Source: Salipiger mucosus DSM 16094
GTDB taxonomy: Bacteria; Pseudomonadota; Alphaproteobacteria; Rhodobacterales; Rhodobacteraceae
Length of the DNA stretch: 64,000 nt
Direction: 5' to 3'
Assembly: GCF_000442255.1 (NCBI RefSeq)
Contig: NZ_KE557276.1
Location: forward strand, 175,221-239,220
Part shown: in pieces, positions 16,301-25,577 of the stretch
How the letters are laid out: each line of letters opens with the position of its first letter
How positions within the stretch are numbered: position 1 is the stretch's first letter
Notes under the pieces: generated by a model
What the model was told of the DNA's origin: nothing
What the model saw: only the letters and a program-made list of their open reading frames with translations
Database searches by the model: none
Translations under genes and position numbers: made by a program

Positions 16301-18659
16301 CTACAGCTTCACCCGGCGCAGGCGCAGCGCGTTGGTGATGACCGAGACGGAGGACAGGCTCATCGCCGCCGCCGCGATCATGGGCGACAAGAGCAATCCG
16401 ATGAACGGGTAGAGGATGCCCGCCGCGACGGGCACGCCGGCGGCGTTGTAGGCAAAGGCGAAGAAGAGATTCTCCTGGATGTTGCGCAGCGTCGCGGTGG
16501 CCAGCTTGCGGGCGCGGACGATGCCGACGAGATCACCGCCGAGTAGCGTGATCCCCGCGCTCTCGACCGCCACGTCGGCGCCGGTGCCCATGGCGATGCC
16601 GACGTCCGCCGCTGCGAGGGCAGGGGCGTCGTTCACGCCGTCGCCCGCCATGGCGATGTAGGCGCCCTGCGCGCGCAGCTCCTCGACCAACGCCTTCTTG
16701 TCCTGGGGCAGGACGCCGGCGCGCACATCGTCGATGCCGAGATGGCGCGCGACGGCCTCGGCGGTGCGCTGGTTGTCGCCGGTCGCCATGATGACCCGCA
16801 GGCCGAGCGCGTGCAGGTCGCGGATGGCGCCTTCGGTCGTCTCCTTGATCGGGTCGGCCACGGCCACCGAGGCCGACGAGGGTGCCCTCCACCGCCACAT
16901 ACATCGCCGTCTTGCCGTCCGCGCGCAGGGCGTCGGCGCTGTCCTCGGCGGAGGCGGCGTCGATCTTCAGCGCCTCCATGAGCGCGCGGTTGCCGAGGGC
17001 CACGTCCCGGCCGGACACGCGGCCGGTCACGCCCTTGCCGGTGACCGCGTCGAAGTCGGTGACGTCGCGCCGTTCGGCGTTGCGCTCCCGTGCGCCCTGC
17101 ACGATCGCTTCGGCCAAGGGATGTTCCGAGCCGCGCTCGAGGGCCGCGGCGAGGGCGAGCACCTCGGCCTCGTCGGTCTGCCCGAGCGCGACCACGTCGG
17201 TCAGACTGGGCTTGCCCATGGTCAGCGTGCCGGTCTTGTCGACGATCACGGTGTCGACCCGCGCCATGCGCTCGAGCGCCTCGGCGTCCTTGATGAGCAC
17301 GCCCGCCTGCGCGCCGCGCCCGGCGGCGGTGGTGATCGAGATCGGCGTCGCGAGCCCGAGCGCGCAGGGACAGGCGATGATGAGAACCGAGACCGCCGAG
17401 GCGATGGCGAAGGCGAGGGCCGGCTCCGGACCGAAAGCCAGCCAGGTGAAGAAGGCGAGCACCGCGATGCCGACCACCGTGGGCACGAAGATCGCGGACA
17501 CGCGGTCGGCGAGGGCCTGGATCGGCGCGCGCGACCGGCGGGCGCCCGCGACCATGTCGACGATCTGGGACAGCACGGTGTCGGCGCCCACCTGCGTCGC
17601 GCGGATCGCCAGCGTGCCGTTCCTGTTGATCGTGCCGCCGGTGACGCGGTCGCCCTCGGTCTTCTCGACCGGGACCGGCTCGCCCGTGATCATGCTTTCG
17701 TCGACCGAGGAGCGGCCCTCGGCCACCTCGGCATCCACGGGGATGCTGTCGCCGGGGCGGACGCGCAGCATGTCGCCCGCGACCACGTTCTCGAGCGGGG
17801 CATCGTATTCGGTCCCGTCCGGCAGGATCCGCCGCGCGGTCTTGGGGGCGAGGTCCAGCAGCGCGCGGATCGCGTCGCCGGTGCGCTCGCGGGCGCGCAG
17901 CTCGAGCACCTGGCCCACGAGGATCAGCGCGACGATCACGACGGAGGCCTCGAAATAGGTGCCGACGCCTTCGCCCATCCGGTAATCCTCGGGGAAGACG
18001 CCGGGCAGGAAGGTGGCGAAGAGCGAGTAGACATAGGCCGCGCCGACGCCGAGCGAGATCAGCGTCCACATGTTCGGCGACATGTTGCGGAACGAGTCGA
18101 GACCGCGCCTGAAGAACGGCAGCGCCGCCCAGAGGACGATGGGCGTGGCCAGCAGGAACTCGATGTAGGTGGCGATGCGGTGGCCGAGCCAGTCGCGCAC
18201 CGGCAGGCCCACCAGCTCGCCCATGGTCAGGATGATGAGCGGCACGGCCGCCGCCGCGCTGATCCACATGCGGCGGGTGAAGTCGGTCAGCTCCTCGGAG
18301 GGCGCGTCGGTGGGCACCATGGGCTCCAGCGCCATGCCGCAGATCGGACAGGCGCCGGGCTCGTCGCGCACGATCTCGGGGTGCATCGGGCAGGTCCACT
18401 GCGTGCCCGGCTGGACCTGCTGCCCGGCCTCGTCGGCGTTGCCCGAGGCGTAGAACCACGGGTCGGCCTTGAACTTTTCCTCGCAGCCCTCGGAGCAGAA
18501 GTGAAAGGTCTCGCCGCCGAACGCCTGCGTCCGGGTGTCGCCGGTCACCTCGACGGTCATGCCGCAGACCGGGTCCGTGGCGGTCTGCGCGCCTTCGGAG
18601 ATATGCGCGTCGTGGTCGCGGTGAGAGTGATGGTGGTGGTGTTTCGCGTGTTCGGACAT
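16301..18659 (-). pseudogene. copA: copper-exporting P-type ATPase, single-base frameshift
   Basis: The sequence encodes, from the N-terminus, a His-rich leader, a YHS domain ([10 protein letters not shown]), a metal-binding WTCPMHPEI...CPICGMAL segment, membrane segments, the CPC transport site (ACPCALG), the phosphorylation motif DKTGTLTMG and GDGVNDAPA. After VEGTLVGL the frame breaks: an extra base near 16867-16868 (minus strand CTCGGTGGCC for expected CTCGTGGCC) shifts VAVADPIKE into another frame, which then runs intact to 16301. As written, the protein lacks its P-domain end and last membrane segments. The start at 18659 follows AGAAGGAG. It could be a real mutation or a sequence error. 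Confidence 0.8.
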
Positions 18660-18683
18660 GACCGTCTCCTTCTCACACGACAT

Positions 18684-18714
18684 CACATAGGGCTTCCAGT
18701 CACTGGAGGGTCAA
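18684..18714 (-). promoter_or_regulatory. MerR-type (CueR/HmrR-like) promoter of the copper ATPase
   Basis: On the minus strand TTGACC (18714-18709) and TATGTG (18689-18684) are separated by 19 bases, the long spacer typical of MerR-family activation. The spacer carries the dyad CTCCAGTGACTGGAAG, like CueR/HmrR copper operators. The ATPase start lies about 25 bases downstream. Confidence 0.7.
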
Positions 18715-18846
18715 GGGCTTGTTGACGACGACGTTCGGCGGTCGTCGCGAGCGGCCGCACGTGGTGGCCCGGCTTCGCGGGGCAAGGGGCCGACGCACGC
18801 GGATTGTTGCGGACGTGAGTTGACAGCCGCGTGCCGGTGGCGCGAC

Positions 18847-19176
18847 ATGGGCGTCATGCACAGGTGGCTCAAAGCATCCCTGGAGGGTGTCCTCCTTCTG
18901 TTCGCGTTCGTCGTGCTCGTCGGGCTGACGGCGGAGCGGGCGGATGCGCATGTCGCCCGGGCCGATGCGGCCTCGGTCGAGCTGGCCGTGCACGGCGACG
19001 GAGCGGGCGCCGACCCGTGCTGCCACGAAGACCTGTCCTGCGTCTGGAAACTCGTGATGGCCGCGCCCGACATTGGCGCCGCGCCGGACACGCCGGGCGA
19101 TGGCCGGCTGGCGCTCGAGCCGGTGATTCATCGGTCGCTGCATCTCCGGACCGATCCTCCGCCTCCGCGAACCTGA
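18847..19176 (+). CDS. small exported protein of the copper locus
   Basis: The 109-aa product begins MGVMHRWLKASLEGVLLLFA and has one hydrophobic N-terminal segment that is a signal peptide or anchor (cleavage plausible after ADA). The periplasmic part carries a cysteine cluster (DPCCHEDLSC) with a histidine, a plausible metal site, and ends in a proline run. No family is assigned with certainty. It is the first gene of the plus-strand set divergent from the copper ATPase. Confidence 0.55.
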   Translation: MGVMHRWLKASLEGVLLLFAFVVLVGLTAERADAHVARADAASVELAVHGDGAGADPCCHEDLSCVWKLVMAAPDIGAAPDTPGDGRLALEPVIHRSLHLRTDPPPPRT

Positions 19177-19229
19177 TCCGCCGGGCCCTCAGGGGCCGGA
19201 CCAAAGGATCTGGATTCAAGGAGAAAGAC

Positions 19230-19787
19230 ATGACCATACGCAGCGTTATGCTGGGCGGCGCACTCGTCGCCGGAACCGTCGCGGGCGCCTGGGCCCATTC
19301 GGGCGCCGAGGGCGTCGTCAAGGACCGCATGGACGCCATGAAGGCCATGCAGGACGCCGTGAAGACCATCACGCCGATGATGTCGGGGCAGGCGGACTAC
19401 GATGCCGCCGCCGTCCGCGAGGCGGCGGACGTGATCGAGGCGCGGGCCGGTAAGGAGCTGACCGAGCTGTTCCCCGAGGGCTCGATCGAGGGGCCCTCCG
19501 AGGCGCTGCCGGCGATCTGGCAGGACACGGAGCGCTTCCGGACGCTGGCCGCGCGGCTGAAGACGGCCGCCGAGGGGCTGGGCCTTGCCTCGGAGAACGG
19601 CCAGCATGGTGCCGGGAGCATGATGGGCGACCAGGGCGGCATGATGGGCGGCGCGCAGGCCGCGGATATGCCGATGGCCGATGCCATGGATGCCGAGGCG
19701 CTGGGCCAGATGCCCGCCGACGGGGCCTTCACCATGATGACGCAAGTCTGCTCGGCCTGCCACGACAGGTTCCGCGAGGAAGACTGA
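19230..19787 (+). CDS. cytochrome c' / c556-type protein
   Basis: The 185-aa exported protein starts MTIRSVMLGGALVAGTVAGA (signal peptide ending in AWA) after a good site (AAGGAG). It has the four-helix cytochrome c' layout, with the haem site CSACHDRF at the extreme C-terminus. A methionine-rich stretch (MMGDQGGMMGGAQAADMPM) is unusual for the family and could bind Cu(I). It probably works in the periplasm with the cytochromes and oxidase encoded next. Confidence 0.8.
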   Translation: MTIRSVMLGGALVAGTVAGAWAHSGAEGVVKDRMDAMKAMQDAVKTITPMMSGQADYDAAAVREAADVIEARAGKELTELFPEGSIEGPSEALPAIWQDTERFRTLAARLKTAAEGLGLASENGQHGAGSMMGDQGGMMGGAQAADMPMADAMDAEALGQMPADGAFTMMTQVCSACHDRFREED

Positions 19788-19788
19788 G

Positions 19789-20694
19789 GTGAGCCGCCTG
19801 CATGCAGTCACGCTCGCCGCCGCCGGACTGGCGGTGGCGGGCACCGCCGCGCTCGCGTTCTGGCCGATCGGTGAACCGGTCGACCTTGCCGGGATCGAGG
19901 GCGATGCCGAGCGCGGGGCCTACCTCGCGCGGGCCGGGGGGTGCATCGCCTGCCACTCGGACCCCGGTTCGGGCAAGCCCGCGCTCTCCGGGGGCGCGCC
20001 GATCCGCACCGGCTTCGGCACTTTCGTGCCGCCCAACCTGACGACCCACGAGGCGGCGGGTCTTGGCGGCTGGGACGTCTCGGATTTCGCCCGGGCGGTG
20101 CGGCAGGGCATCTCGCCCGAGGGCGAGGCCTATTACCCGGCCTTTCCCCATCCGTTCTACGCAAAGCTGTCCGACCGCGACGTCGCCGACCTCTGGGCGG
20201 CCTTCCGGACGGTGCCGCCGCATGGCGTGCCGGCTCCGCCGCACGAGGTCGCGTTCCCGTTCAACCTGCGCTTCGGGCTGAAGCTCTGGCGCGCGGCCTT
20301 CGGCGATGCGCCTTCGGTGGCGGAGGACCCCACGCGGTCGGAGGCCTGGAACCGGGGGCGCTGGCTGGTCAACGGGCTGGCCCATTGCGGCGCCTGCCAC
20401 ACCGACCGGAACGCGCTGGGCGGGCGGATCGCGGAGCGGCGGCTGGCCGGAAGCGACGATCTGCCCGGGGGCGGAAAGGCGCCGCCGATCACGCCGGAAG
20501 CGCTGAAGGAAGACGGCTGGACCGTCTCCTCGCTGAGCTTCGCGCTCAAGTCGGGGGTCATGCCGGACGGCGACACCTTCGGCGGCGGCATGGGCGAGGT
20601 GGTGCAGGAGGGCACAGCCTGGCTGCGCCCCGAGGACCGCGAGGCCATGGCCCGCTTCCTGCTCGACGACGAGGCGGCCGGCGACGGCAGCTGA
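19789..20694 (+). CDS. di-haem cytochrome c
   Basis: The 301-aa protein starts at a GTG two bases after the preceding stop and has an N-terminal hydrophobic signal or anchor (VTLAAAGLAVAGTAALAFW). Two CxxCH haem sites are visible, CIACHS (about residue 50) and CGACHT (about 200). The layout resembles the di-haem subunits that accept electrons from alcohol or sugar dehydrogenases. Here its partner is more likely the multicopper oxidase downstream, from context. Confidence 0.82.
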   Translation: MSRLHAVTLAAAGLAVAGTAALAFWPIGEPVDLAGIEGDAERGAYLARAGGCIACHSDPGSGKPALSGGAPIRTGFGTFVPPNLTTHEAAGLGGWDVSDFARAVRQGISPEGEAYYPAFPHPFYAKLSDRDVADLWAAFRTVPPHGVPAPPHEVAFPFNLRFGLKLWRAAFGDAPSVAEDPTRSEAWNRGRWLVNGLAHCGACHTDRNALGGRIAERRLAGSDDLPGGGKAPPITPEALKEDGWTVSSLSFALKSGVMPDGDTFGGGMGEVVQEGTAWLRPEDREAMARFLLDDEAAGDGS

Positions 20695-20734
20695 GCCGCC
20701 GGTCCGAAAGACAAGAAATGTACGAGATGACACA

Positions 20735-21187
20735 ATGAAAACGACACCGATCATCCTTGCAGCAGTGGCCCTTGCCGCGGCCGCTGGCGCCTATTTCTAT
20801 GTCGGCAGCGCGTCCGAACCCGCGCCCGAGGCACGGACCGAGACCGCCTCGGCCCCGGCCGAGGGCGCGCCCATCGTCGAGGTCGATCTGCCCGCCGAGC
20901 TGTCGTCGCAGGCGCGCGTCGGCAAGCAGGCCTTCGACGCCGTCTGCGCCGCCTGCCACGGCGAGAACGCCGTGGGGCGGCAGGGCATGGGGCCGCCGCT
21001 GGTGCACAAGATCTACGAGCCCTCGCACCACGGCGACATGGCCTTCCAGGTGGCCGTGAGCAATGGCGTGCGGGCGCACCACTGGCGGTTCGGCAACATG
21101 CCTCCGCAGGAGGGGCTGACGCGGGGCGACGTCACCGCGATCACCGCCTACGTGCGGGAACTGCAGCGCGAGAACGGGATCAACTGA
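20735..21187 (+). CDS. mono-haem cytochrome c
   Basis: The 150-aa protein starts with a hydrophobic segment (IILAAVALAAAAGAYFYVG) that anchors or exports it, followed by an alanine/glutamate/proline linker and one cytochrome c domain with CAACHG and a distal methionine in FGNMPPQ. It lies between the di-haem cytochrome and the oxidase gene, with a one-base gap to the latter, so it is a likely redox partner of the oxidase. Confidence 0.82.
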   Translation: MKTTPIILAAVALAAAAGAYFYVGSASEPAPEARTETASAPAEGAPIVEVDLPAELSSQARVGKQAFDAVCAACHGENAVGRQGMGPPLVHKIYEPSHHGDMAFQVAVSNGVRAHHWRFGNMPPQEGLTRGDVTAITAYVRELQRENGIN

Positions 21188-21188
21188 G

Positions 21189-22607
21189 ATGAGCCGGACA
21201 TTCAACGGGGGCGGTCGGTTCCGCCCGACGCGGCGCGACGTGCTGGCGGGGGCGGCCTCGGTCGCGGCGGCGCCGCTGCTGGCCCGCGCGGCCCCGTCGC
21301 CGGCGCCGCTCGAGGCGCGTCCCGGCAAGGTGCAGCTTGCGCCCGAAGGCTATGACGCGACCGAGGTCTGGGGCTATGGCGGCACGGCGCCGGGGCCGGT
21401 GCTTCGGGCTCCGCAGGGCGGTCGGCTGGAGCGGCGGCTGGTGAACGGCCTGCCGCAGGCGACCACGATCCACTGGCACGGCATCCGCATCGACAACGCC
21501 ATGGACGGCGTGCCGGGCCTCACGCAGGAGGCGGTGCCGCCGGGGGCGCAGTTCGACTACGCCTTCGACCTGCCGGACGCGGGCACCTACTGGTATCATG
21601 CGCATGAACGCTCGACCGAGCAGGTGGCGCGCGGGCTGCACGGCGCGCTGATCGTCGAGGAGCCCGAGACACCGGACGTCGATCGCGACGAGGTGCTGGT
21701 GCTGGACGACTGGCTGGTCTCGCCCGAGACCGCGCAGCTGGATCCCGAATTCGAGTCGATGCACGACCGCAGCCACGCCGGGCGGCGCGGCAACCTCATC
21801 ACCACGAACGGCGCCTTCGCCTGGCAGGCCGAGGTGCGGCGCCACGAGCGGCTGCGCCTGCGGCTCATCAATGCCTCCAACGCGCGGATCTTCGTGCTGT
21901 CTGTGCAGGGGCTCGAGGGATGGGTCATGGCGCAGGACGGCATGCCGCTCGAAGCGCCGGAGCCGCTCCCGCGCGAGATCGTTCTGGCCCCGGCGCAGCG
22001 CGTCGACCTCTTTGTCGACGTGGTGGCCGAGCCGGGCGCACAGGCGGGTCTGCTGCGGTTGGACGACGACGATACGTTCCGGCCGCAGGCCGTCTTCTCC
22101 GTGAGCGGTGCGGCGGGGGCATCCCGCCGCGAGCCTCCGCGGGCGCTGCCGCCGAACCCCCGGCAGGCGAAGCCCGACTTGGAGGGCGCGCGCCGGCTCA
22201 CGCTCAACATGGAGGGCGGGGCCATGGGCGGCTTGCAGCAGGCCGTGTACGAGGGCGAGCGGCTCGGCTTCCGCGATCTCGCGCGGCGCAACCTGTTCTG
22301 GTCCTTCAACGGAACCGTCGGCATGACCGACGCGCCGCTGGCCGAGCTGGACCGGGGCGAGATGGTAACGCTGAAGATCGTCAACGACACGGCCTTTCCG
22401 CATGCCATGCACCTGCACGGGATGCACTTCCGGACAGTTGGCGCGGATGGCACGCAGGGGCCGATGCGCGACACGGTCCTCAGCGTCCCGGGCGAGCCGG
22501 TGACGCTGGCCTTCGTGGCGGACAACCCGGGCGACTGGCTGCTGCACTGTCACATGCTGGGCCATGCCGCCTCGGGCATGATGACCTGGGTGCGGGTCCG
22601 CGCCTGA
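21189..22607 (+). CDS. Tat-exported multicopper oxidase (CueO/CopA type)
   Basis: The 472-aa protein has a twin-arginine signal (TRRDVLAGAASVAAAPLLA) and three cupredoxin domains. All four copper motifs are present: HWHG, YWYHAH, HAMHLHG and HCHMLGHAASGMM. Such enzymes oxidise Cu(I) in the periplasm and detoxify copper. There is no long Met-rich loop as in E. coli CueO. The gene is last in the plus-strand set with the small exported protein and three cytochromes. Confidence 0.9.
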   Translation: MSRTFNGGGRFRPTRRDVLAGAASVAAAPLLARAAPSPAPLEARPGKVQLAPEGYDATEVWGYGGTAPGPVLRAPQGGRLERRLVNGLPQATTIHWHGIRIDNAMDGVPGLTQEAVPPGAQFDYAFDLPDAGTYWYHAHERSTEQVARGLHGALIVEEPETPDVDRDEVLVLDDWLVSPETAQLDPEFESMHDRSHAGRRGNLITTNGAFAWQAEVRRHERLRLRLINASNARIFVLSVQGLEGWVMAQDGMPLEAPEPLPREIVLAPAQRVDLFVDVVAEPGAQAGLLRLDDDDTFRPQAVFSVSGAAGASRREPPRALPPNPRQAKPDLEGARRLTLNMEGGAMGGLQQAVYEGERLGFRDLARRNLFWSFNGTVGMTDAPLAELDRGEMVTLKIVNDTAFPHAMHLHGMHFRTVGADGTQGPMRDTVLSVPGEPVTLAFVADNPGDWLLHCHMLGHAASGMMTWVRVRA

Positions 22608-22617
22608 CCGGCGCGGA

Positions 22618-23463
22618 TCACCCGGCGCAGGACCAGGTGCCGCGATAGGACGCGGTCGGGCCGGGTTCGAGCGTGAAGGTGAGTTCGCTGTCGGCGCGCC
22701 AGTCGGCGTCCTCGATCGGCGCCACCGCCATGCCGAACCCGTCCGAGGCGAAGGACGTCTCGCCCTCGGCGGGGTCGAGCGGAACGATCACGCCGTTGAG
22801 CTTCGCCACGGCGGCGCTGCCGTCGGCGGCGGCGATGAGGATCGGATCGGCGGCCGCGGTGCGGCGGAAGGCGCAGGTCTCGCCCTCGGGCAGGGCCTCG
22901 CCGGCCTGATCGGCCGTGAGGGGCGCGGGGTCGAGCCCGGCGAGCAGCGTGTTGTTCAGCGCGTCCTCGACCGTGCCGACCCTGGGCGCCGGGTCCTCGT
23001 ATATCTCGCTCACCACGTTCCCTTCAGAGACATCGGCGATCAGTGCGCGCATCTCGGCGATCTCCTTCTGCTGGGCGCCGATGATTCCGTCGGCCAGCTT
23101 GCGCACGCGGGCGTCCTCGATCCCGGCGCGTTCGGAGGTCATCACGGCGATGGAATGGTGCGGGATCATCGCGCGCATGTAGCTGGCGCCGCCCACGGTG
23201 GCCTGGCTGCGCACCATCCAGAGCGACAGGGCGAAGACGATCACGCTGCCCGCGAAGATGGCGATGTTGACGGCGCGGCTGGAATACATCGCGGCCATGA
23301 AGCCCATCATGACAAAGGCCATGACGGCGCCCATCAGGACGGCCATGTAGGCACGCGTCTCGCTGTAGAAGAGATGCTCCCAGGCGTAGGTGTTGAGATA
23401 CATCAGGACGAACATGACGATCGTTGATGTCAGGATCATCAGGGCGAAGCGGGTATAGGTCAT
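22618..23463 (-). CDS. membrane DUF305-family protein
   Basis: I chose the ATG at 23463 (MTYTRFALMILTST), which follows GAAGGAGGCG. The first 100 residues hold three hydrophobic segments. The periplasmic part starts with the DUF305 signature (MRAMIPHHSIAVMTSERA) and continues with a C-terminal domain of about 130 residues that I do not recognise. DUF305 proteins are four-helix, ferritin-like and common in copper-resistance loci, where they may bind copper. The gene converges on the oxidase gene. Confidence 0.75.
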   Translation of the reverse strand: MTYTRFALMILTSTIVMFVLMYLNTYAWEHLFYSETRAYMAVLMGAVMAFVMMGFMAAMYSSRAVNIAIFAGSVIVFALSLWMVRSQATVGGASYMRAMIPHHSIAVMTSERAGIEDARVRKLADGIIGAQQKEIAEMRALIADVSEGNVVSEIYEDPAPRVGTVEDALNNTLLAGLDPAPLTADQAGEALPEGETCAFRRTAAADPILIAAADGSAAVAKLNGVIVPLDPAEGETSFASDGFGMAVAPIEDADWRADSELTFTLEPGPTASYRGTWSCAG

Positions 23464-23802
23464 TGCGGCGCCTCCTTCGTTGCGGATCACTGGCACAACG
23501 CCCCTCCCGCGCTGGAGGGTTGCAGGCATTGTCATGCGACCGATCCCGGCGCCGAAAGCGGCGGTGTCCGGGGCCACGGTTCAACGGCGGGGCGACTGCA
23601 TCAAAGGCGGGCCGAGCGCGCAGGGTGTGCGCACCGGGCGTTGAAGGGCCGGGATCAAGAAATCGGCCGGAGACTCGCGGTGATCAGCCCGGCTTGCCGG
23701 ATACCGCGTCGCGCCGGGAGAGTGCAGGAGCGGGCCTTGAACGGCGGGAGAGCGCTGTCCTGGTCGCGAGGTCGGCGACCCTGACACCGGGACAGTCGGC
23801 GC
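23464..23802. other. gene-free stretch upstream of the DUF305 gene
   Basis: These 339 bases separate two minus-strand genes. I see no credible coding frame, and no MerR-type 19-base spacer promoter. It should hold the DUF305 promoter. Confidence 0.35.
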
Positions 23803-24519
23803 TCACCCGGTGTGCTCCTGGTTTCGGGTTCGTTCGGCATGTCCTTGCCTTGCCTTCCGGTCGCCGCGCAGGGCCATCAGCACGAGGGGCACCGCGGTCA
23901 GCAGCCCGAGGCCGAGGACGATCCATTCTGCCGTGCCGAATTCGCCCTCCATGGCAACACTGCCGAAGTGCGCGAGCACGAAGCTGGCCGGCAGGATCCC
24001 GGCCAGGGTGGCCAGCGCGAAGCGCCAGAAGTGCAGGCGGCTCAGCCCGGCGGCGTAGCTCATCGCGTCGAAGGACACGAAGGGCAGCAGGCGGCTGACG
24101 AAGACGGTCAGCGTCAGCGCGTTCTGCGAGCCGAGCAGGCCGTAGTCGCGCTTGTCCCCGAGCATGCGCTCGACCGCGCCGCGGCCGGCCCCGCGCGCGA
24201 TGAGAAAGGCCGAGACCGCGCCGAGCTCGGAGCCGAGCGCGACATAGGCCGCACCCGCGTAATGTCCGTAGGCCGCCCCGGCGGCGAGCGCGATCGGCGC
24301 ACTGGGCAGCGGGCTGGCCACAACGGCCGCCGTCATCAGGCCGATCACGGCAAGCGGCCCCCATGGCCCGGCGCCCGCGACCCAGCGGGCGGCGGTCTCA
24401 CGGTCGAGGCCATCGGGTGGCCAGCCGGTCAGCCAGGCCACGACAAACGCGGCCAGCAGCAGGACCCCGGCGCCCGCCGCGACGATCCTGAGTGTCCGCT
24501 TCCCCGTGGCTTTTGTCAT
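23803..24519 (-). CDS. TVP38/TMEM64-family membrane protein
   Basis: The 238-aa protein starts at an ATG (24519, MTKATGKRTLRIVAAGAG) that overlaps the stop of the channel fragment by four bases. It shows several membrane segments and the family signature around GSELGAVSAFLIARGAGR and SRLLPFVSFDAMSYAAGLS. DedA/TVP38 proteins are linked to membrane lipid transport or selenite/metal handling; the role is not established. It probably forms an operon with the damaged gene upstream. Confidence 0.78.
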   Translation of the reverse strand: MTKATGKRTLRIVAAGAGVLLLAAFVVAWLTGWPPDGLDRETAARWVAGAGPWGPLAVIGLMTAAVVASPLPSAPIALAAGAAYGHYAGAAYVALGSELGAVSAFLIARGAGRGAVERMLGDKRDYGLLGSQNALTLTVFVSRLLPFVSFDAMSYAAGLSRLHFWRFALATLAGILPASFVLAHFGSVAMEGEFGTAEWIVLGLGLLTAVPLVLMALRGDRKARQGHAERTRNQEHTG

Positions 24520-24743
24520 TCGGTCTCGGCGCGTCGCCAGCTCCTCTGGCATACGGTGAAGAGGTAGGTGGCCGACCAGGTCAGGATCATGAAGCCGCCC
24601 AGGGATTGCAGCATGGTCACGATCCTGATGTCACCGGCGAGCTCGATCTGCGTGTAGCCCAGCGTGGTGAAGTTCACCCCGGTCAGGTAGATGAGGTCGG
24701 CCCATGCGCGGCTCGTAGGCGCCCATGCGAGGTCCCGAGCCAT
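24516..24743 (-). pseudogene. C-terminal fragment of a two-helix potassium channel
   Basis: The 75 residues contain the pore segment WADLIYLTGVNFTTLGYTQ and a following membrane helix ending in QRSWRRAE, like the last part of small K-channel (Ion_trans_2) proteins. The filter reads TTLGYT instead of the usual TVGYG. No first membrane helix is in frame; an upstream stretch in another frame has signal-like residues (SILAITVLTAGAALADI), so a frameshift is likely. Confidence 0.55.
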
Positions 24744-24835
24744 CGCGATCGTGGTGACCGATGTCGGCCAGGGCTGCTCCGGCGGTCAGCACGGTGATTG
24801 CGAGAATGCTTGCTGTTCGTGCCAGTGTCGGCACC

Positions 24836-25090
24836 GGGCATTTCGATCTCGTCGTTCTGGAGGTGATGATGCCCGGCGAGGAAGGTCTCTCGGCCTGCCG
24901 GAGGCTTGTGGCCGAGGGCGCGGAGCCGGTCATCATGCTGACGGCGCTCGGCGAGGACGTGGCCGAGCTTCCCTTGGCGGGACCGACCGAGGTGCGCGAC
25001 CTGACCGGAGCCTTCAACCGCATGCAGGACCGCCTGACCCGCTTCGTGGGTGACCGGACGCGGATGCTGGCCGCGCTGGAGCATGACCGC
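24836..25090 (+). pseudogene. fused debris of a response regulator and a histidine kinase
   Basis: One open frame (24761-25255) holds an OmpR-type receiver piece (HFDLVVLEVMMPGEEGLSA) joined directly to HAMP/DHp residues (EVRDLTGAFNRMQDRLTRF... RTRMLAALEHD) and then loses homology just where a kinase H-box would follow. In the receiver the usual phospho-acceptor aspartate is glutamate (VVLEV). It looks like a deletion fused the remains of a two-component pair. No working protein is expected. Confidence 0.6.
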
Positions 25091-25373
25091 CCTTGCGAGC
25101 CTTGCCGCCTCGACGGCCCTGGCCGATCCCGACGGCTCATGGGACGGGCACATGATGTGGGGCGGCGGCCATGGCGTCTTCGGCGGCCTGATGATGCTGG
25201 TCTTCTGGGGCGTGATCCTCGCCCTGATCGTGCTGGCTGTTCACTGGCTGCGTGACAACAGCGGCACCGGCGGCAAGTCCTCGGACGCGCTCGAAATCCT
25301 GCGTCAGCGTCTGGCGAAAGGCGAGATCGACGAAGAGGAATACCGTCGCCGCAAGGCCGCTCTCGACGAGTGA
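25083..25373 (+). CDS. small exported SHOCT-domain protein
   Basis: The 96-aa protein begins MTALASLAASTALADPDG (signal peptide), has one membrane helix (MMLVFWGVILALIVLAVHWL) and ends in a SHOCT motif (ILRQRLAKGEIDEEEYRRRK). I chose the ATG at 25083 because it opens the signal peptide. Proteins of this layout are common in heavy-metal loci, but their role is unknown. It overlaps the end of the kinase debris. Confidence 0.72.
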   Translation: MTALASLAASTALADPDGSWDGHMMWGGGHGVFGGLMMLVFWGVILALIVLAVHWLRDNSGTGGKSSDALEILRQRLAKGEIDEEEYRRRKAALDE

Positions 25374-25412
25374 AGTCCCGGGCAAAACGTATTGGGGCGA
25401 CAGGAGACCTCG

Positions 25413-25577
25413 CTACAGGGAAGAGTGCCGGAAAGAGGAGAGCCACGACAGGGTATCTTCTCTGGCGCTCCAGTCGGCTGCGAAGAATGACTCAGCGCCA
25501 CGCCACCAGGCCCAGATGGCGAAACACCCGGTGGTCTCGGCCAGCGCGGCGAGCGGATAGACCAGCGCGACCGGCAT
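25413..25577 (-). pseudogene. ynfA: truncated YnfA (UPF0060) membrane protein
   Basis: The first 30 residues (PLAALAETTGCFAIWAWWRG) match the start of UPF0060/YnfA, a four-helix inner-membrane protein of about 108 residues. After this the match is lost and the frame stops at 54 residues. The ATG overlaps the stop of the MerR gene by one base (TGATG), so it was translationally coupled to it. YnfA is a small drug/metal efflux-like protein; the copy is broken. Confidence 0.6.

Noticed and set aside
16698-18725. 675-aa plus-strand open frame
   Set aside because: Antisense to the copper ATPase; low-complexity composition (Gly, Arg, His, Asp) and no family.
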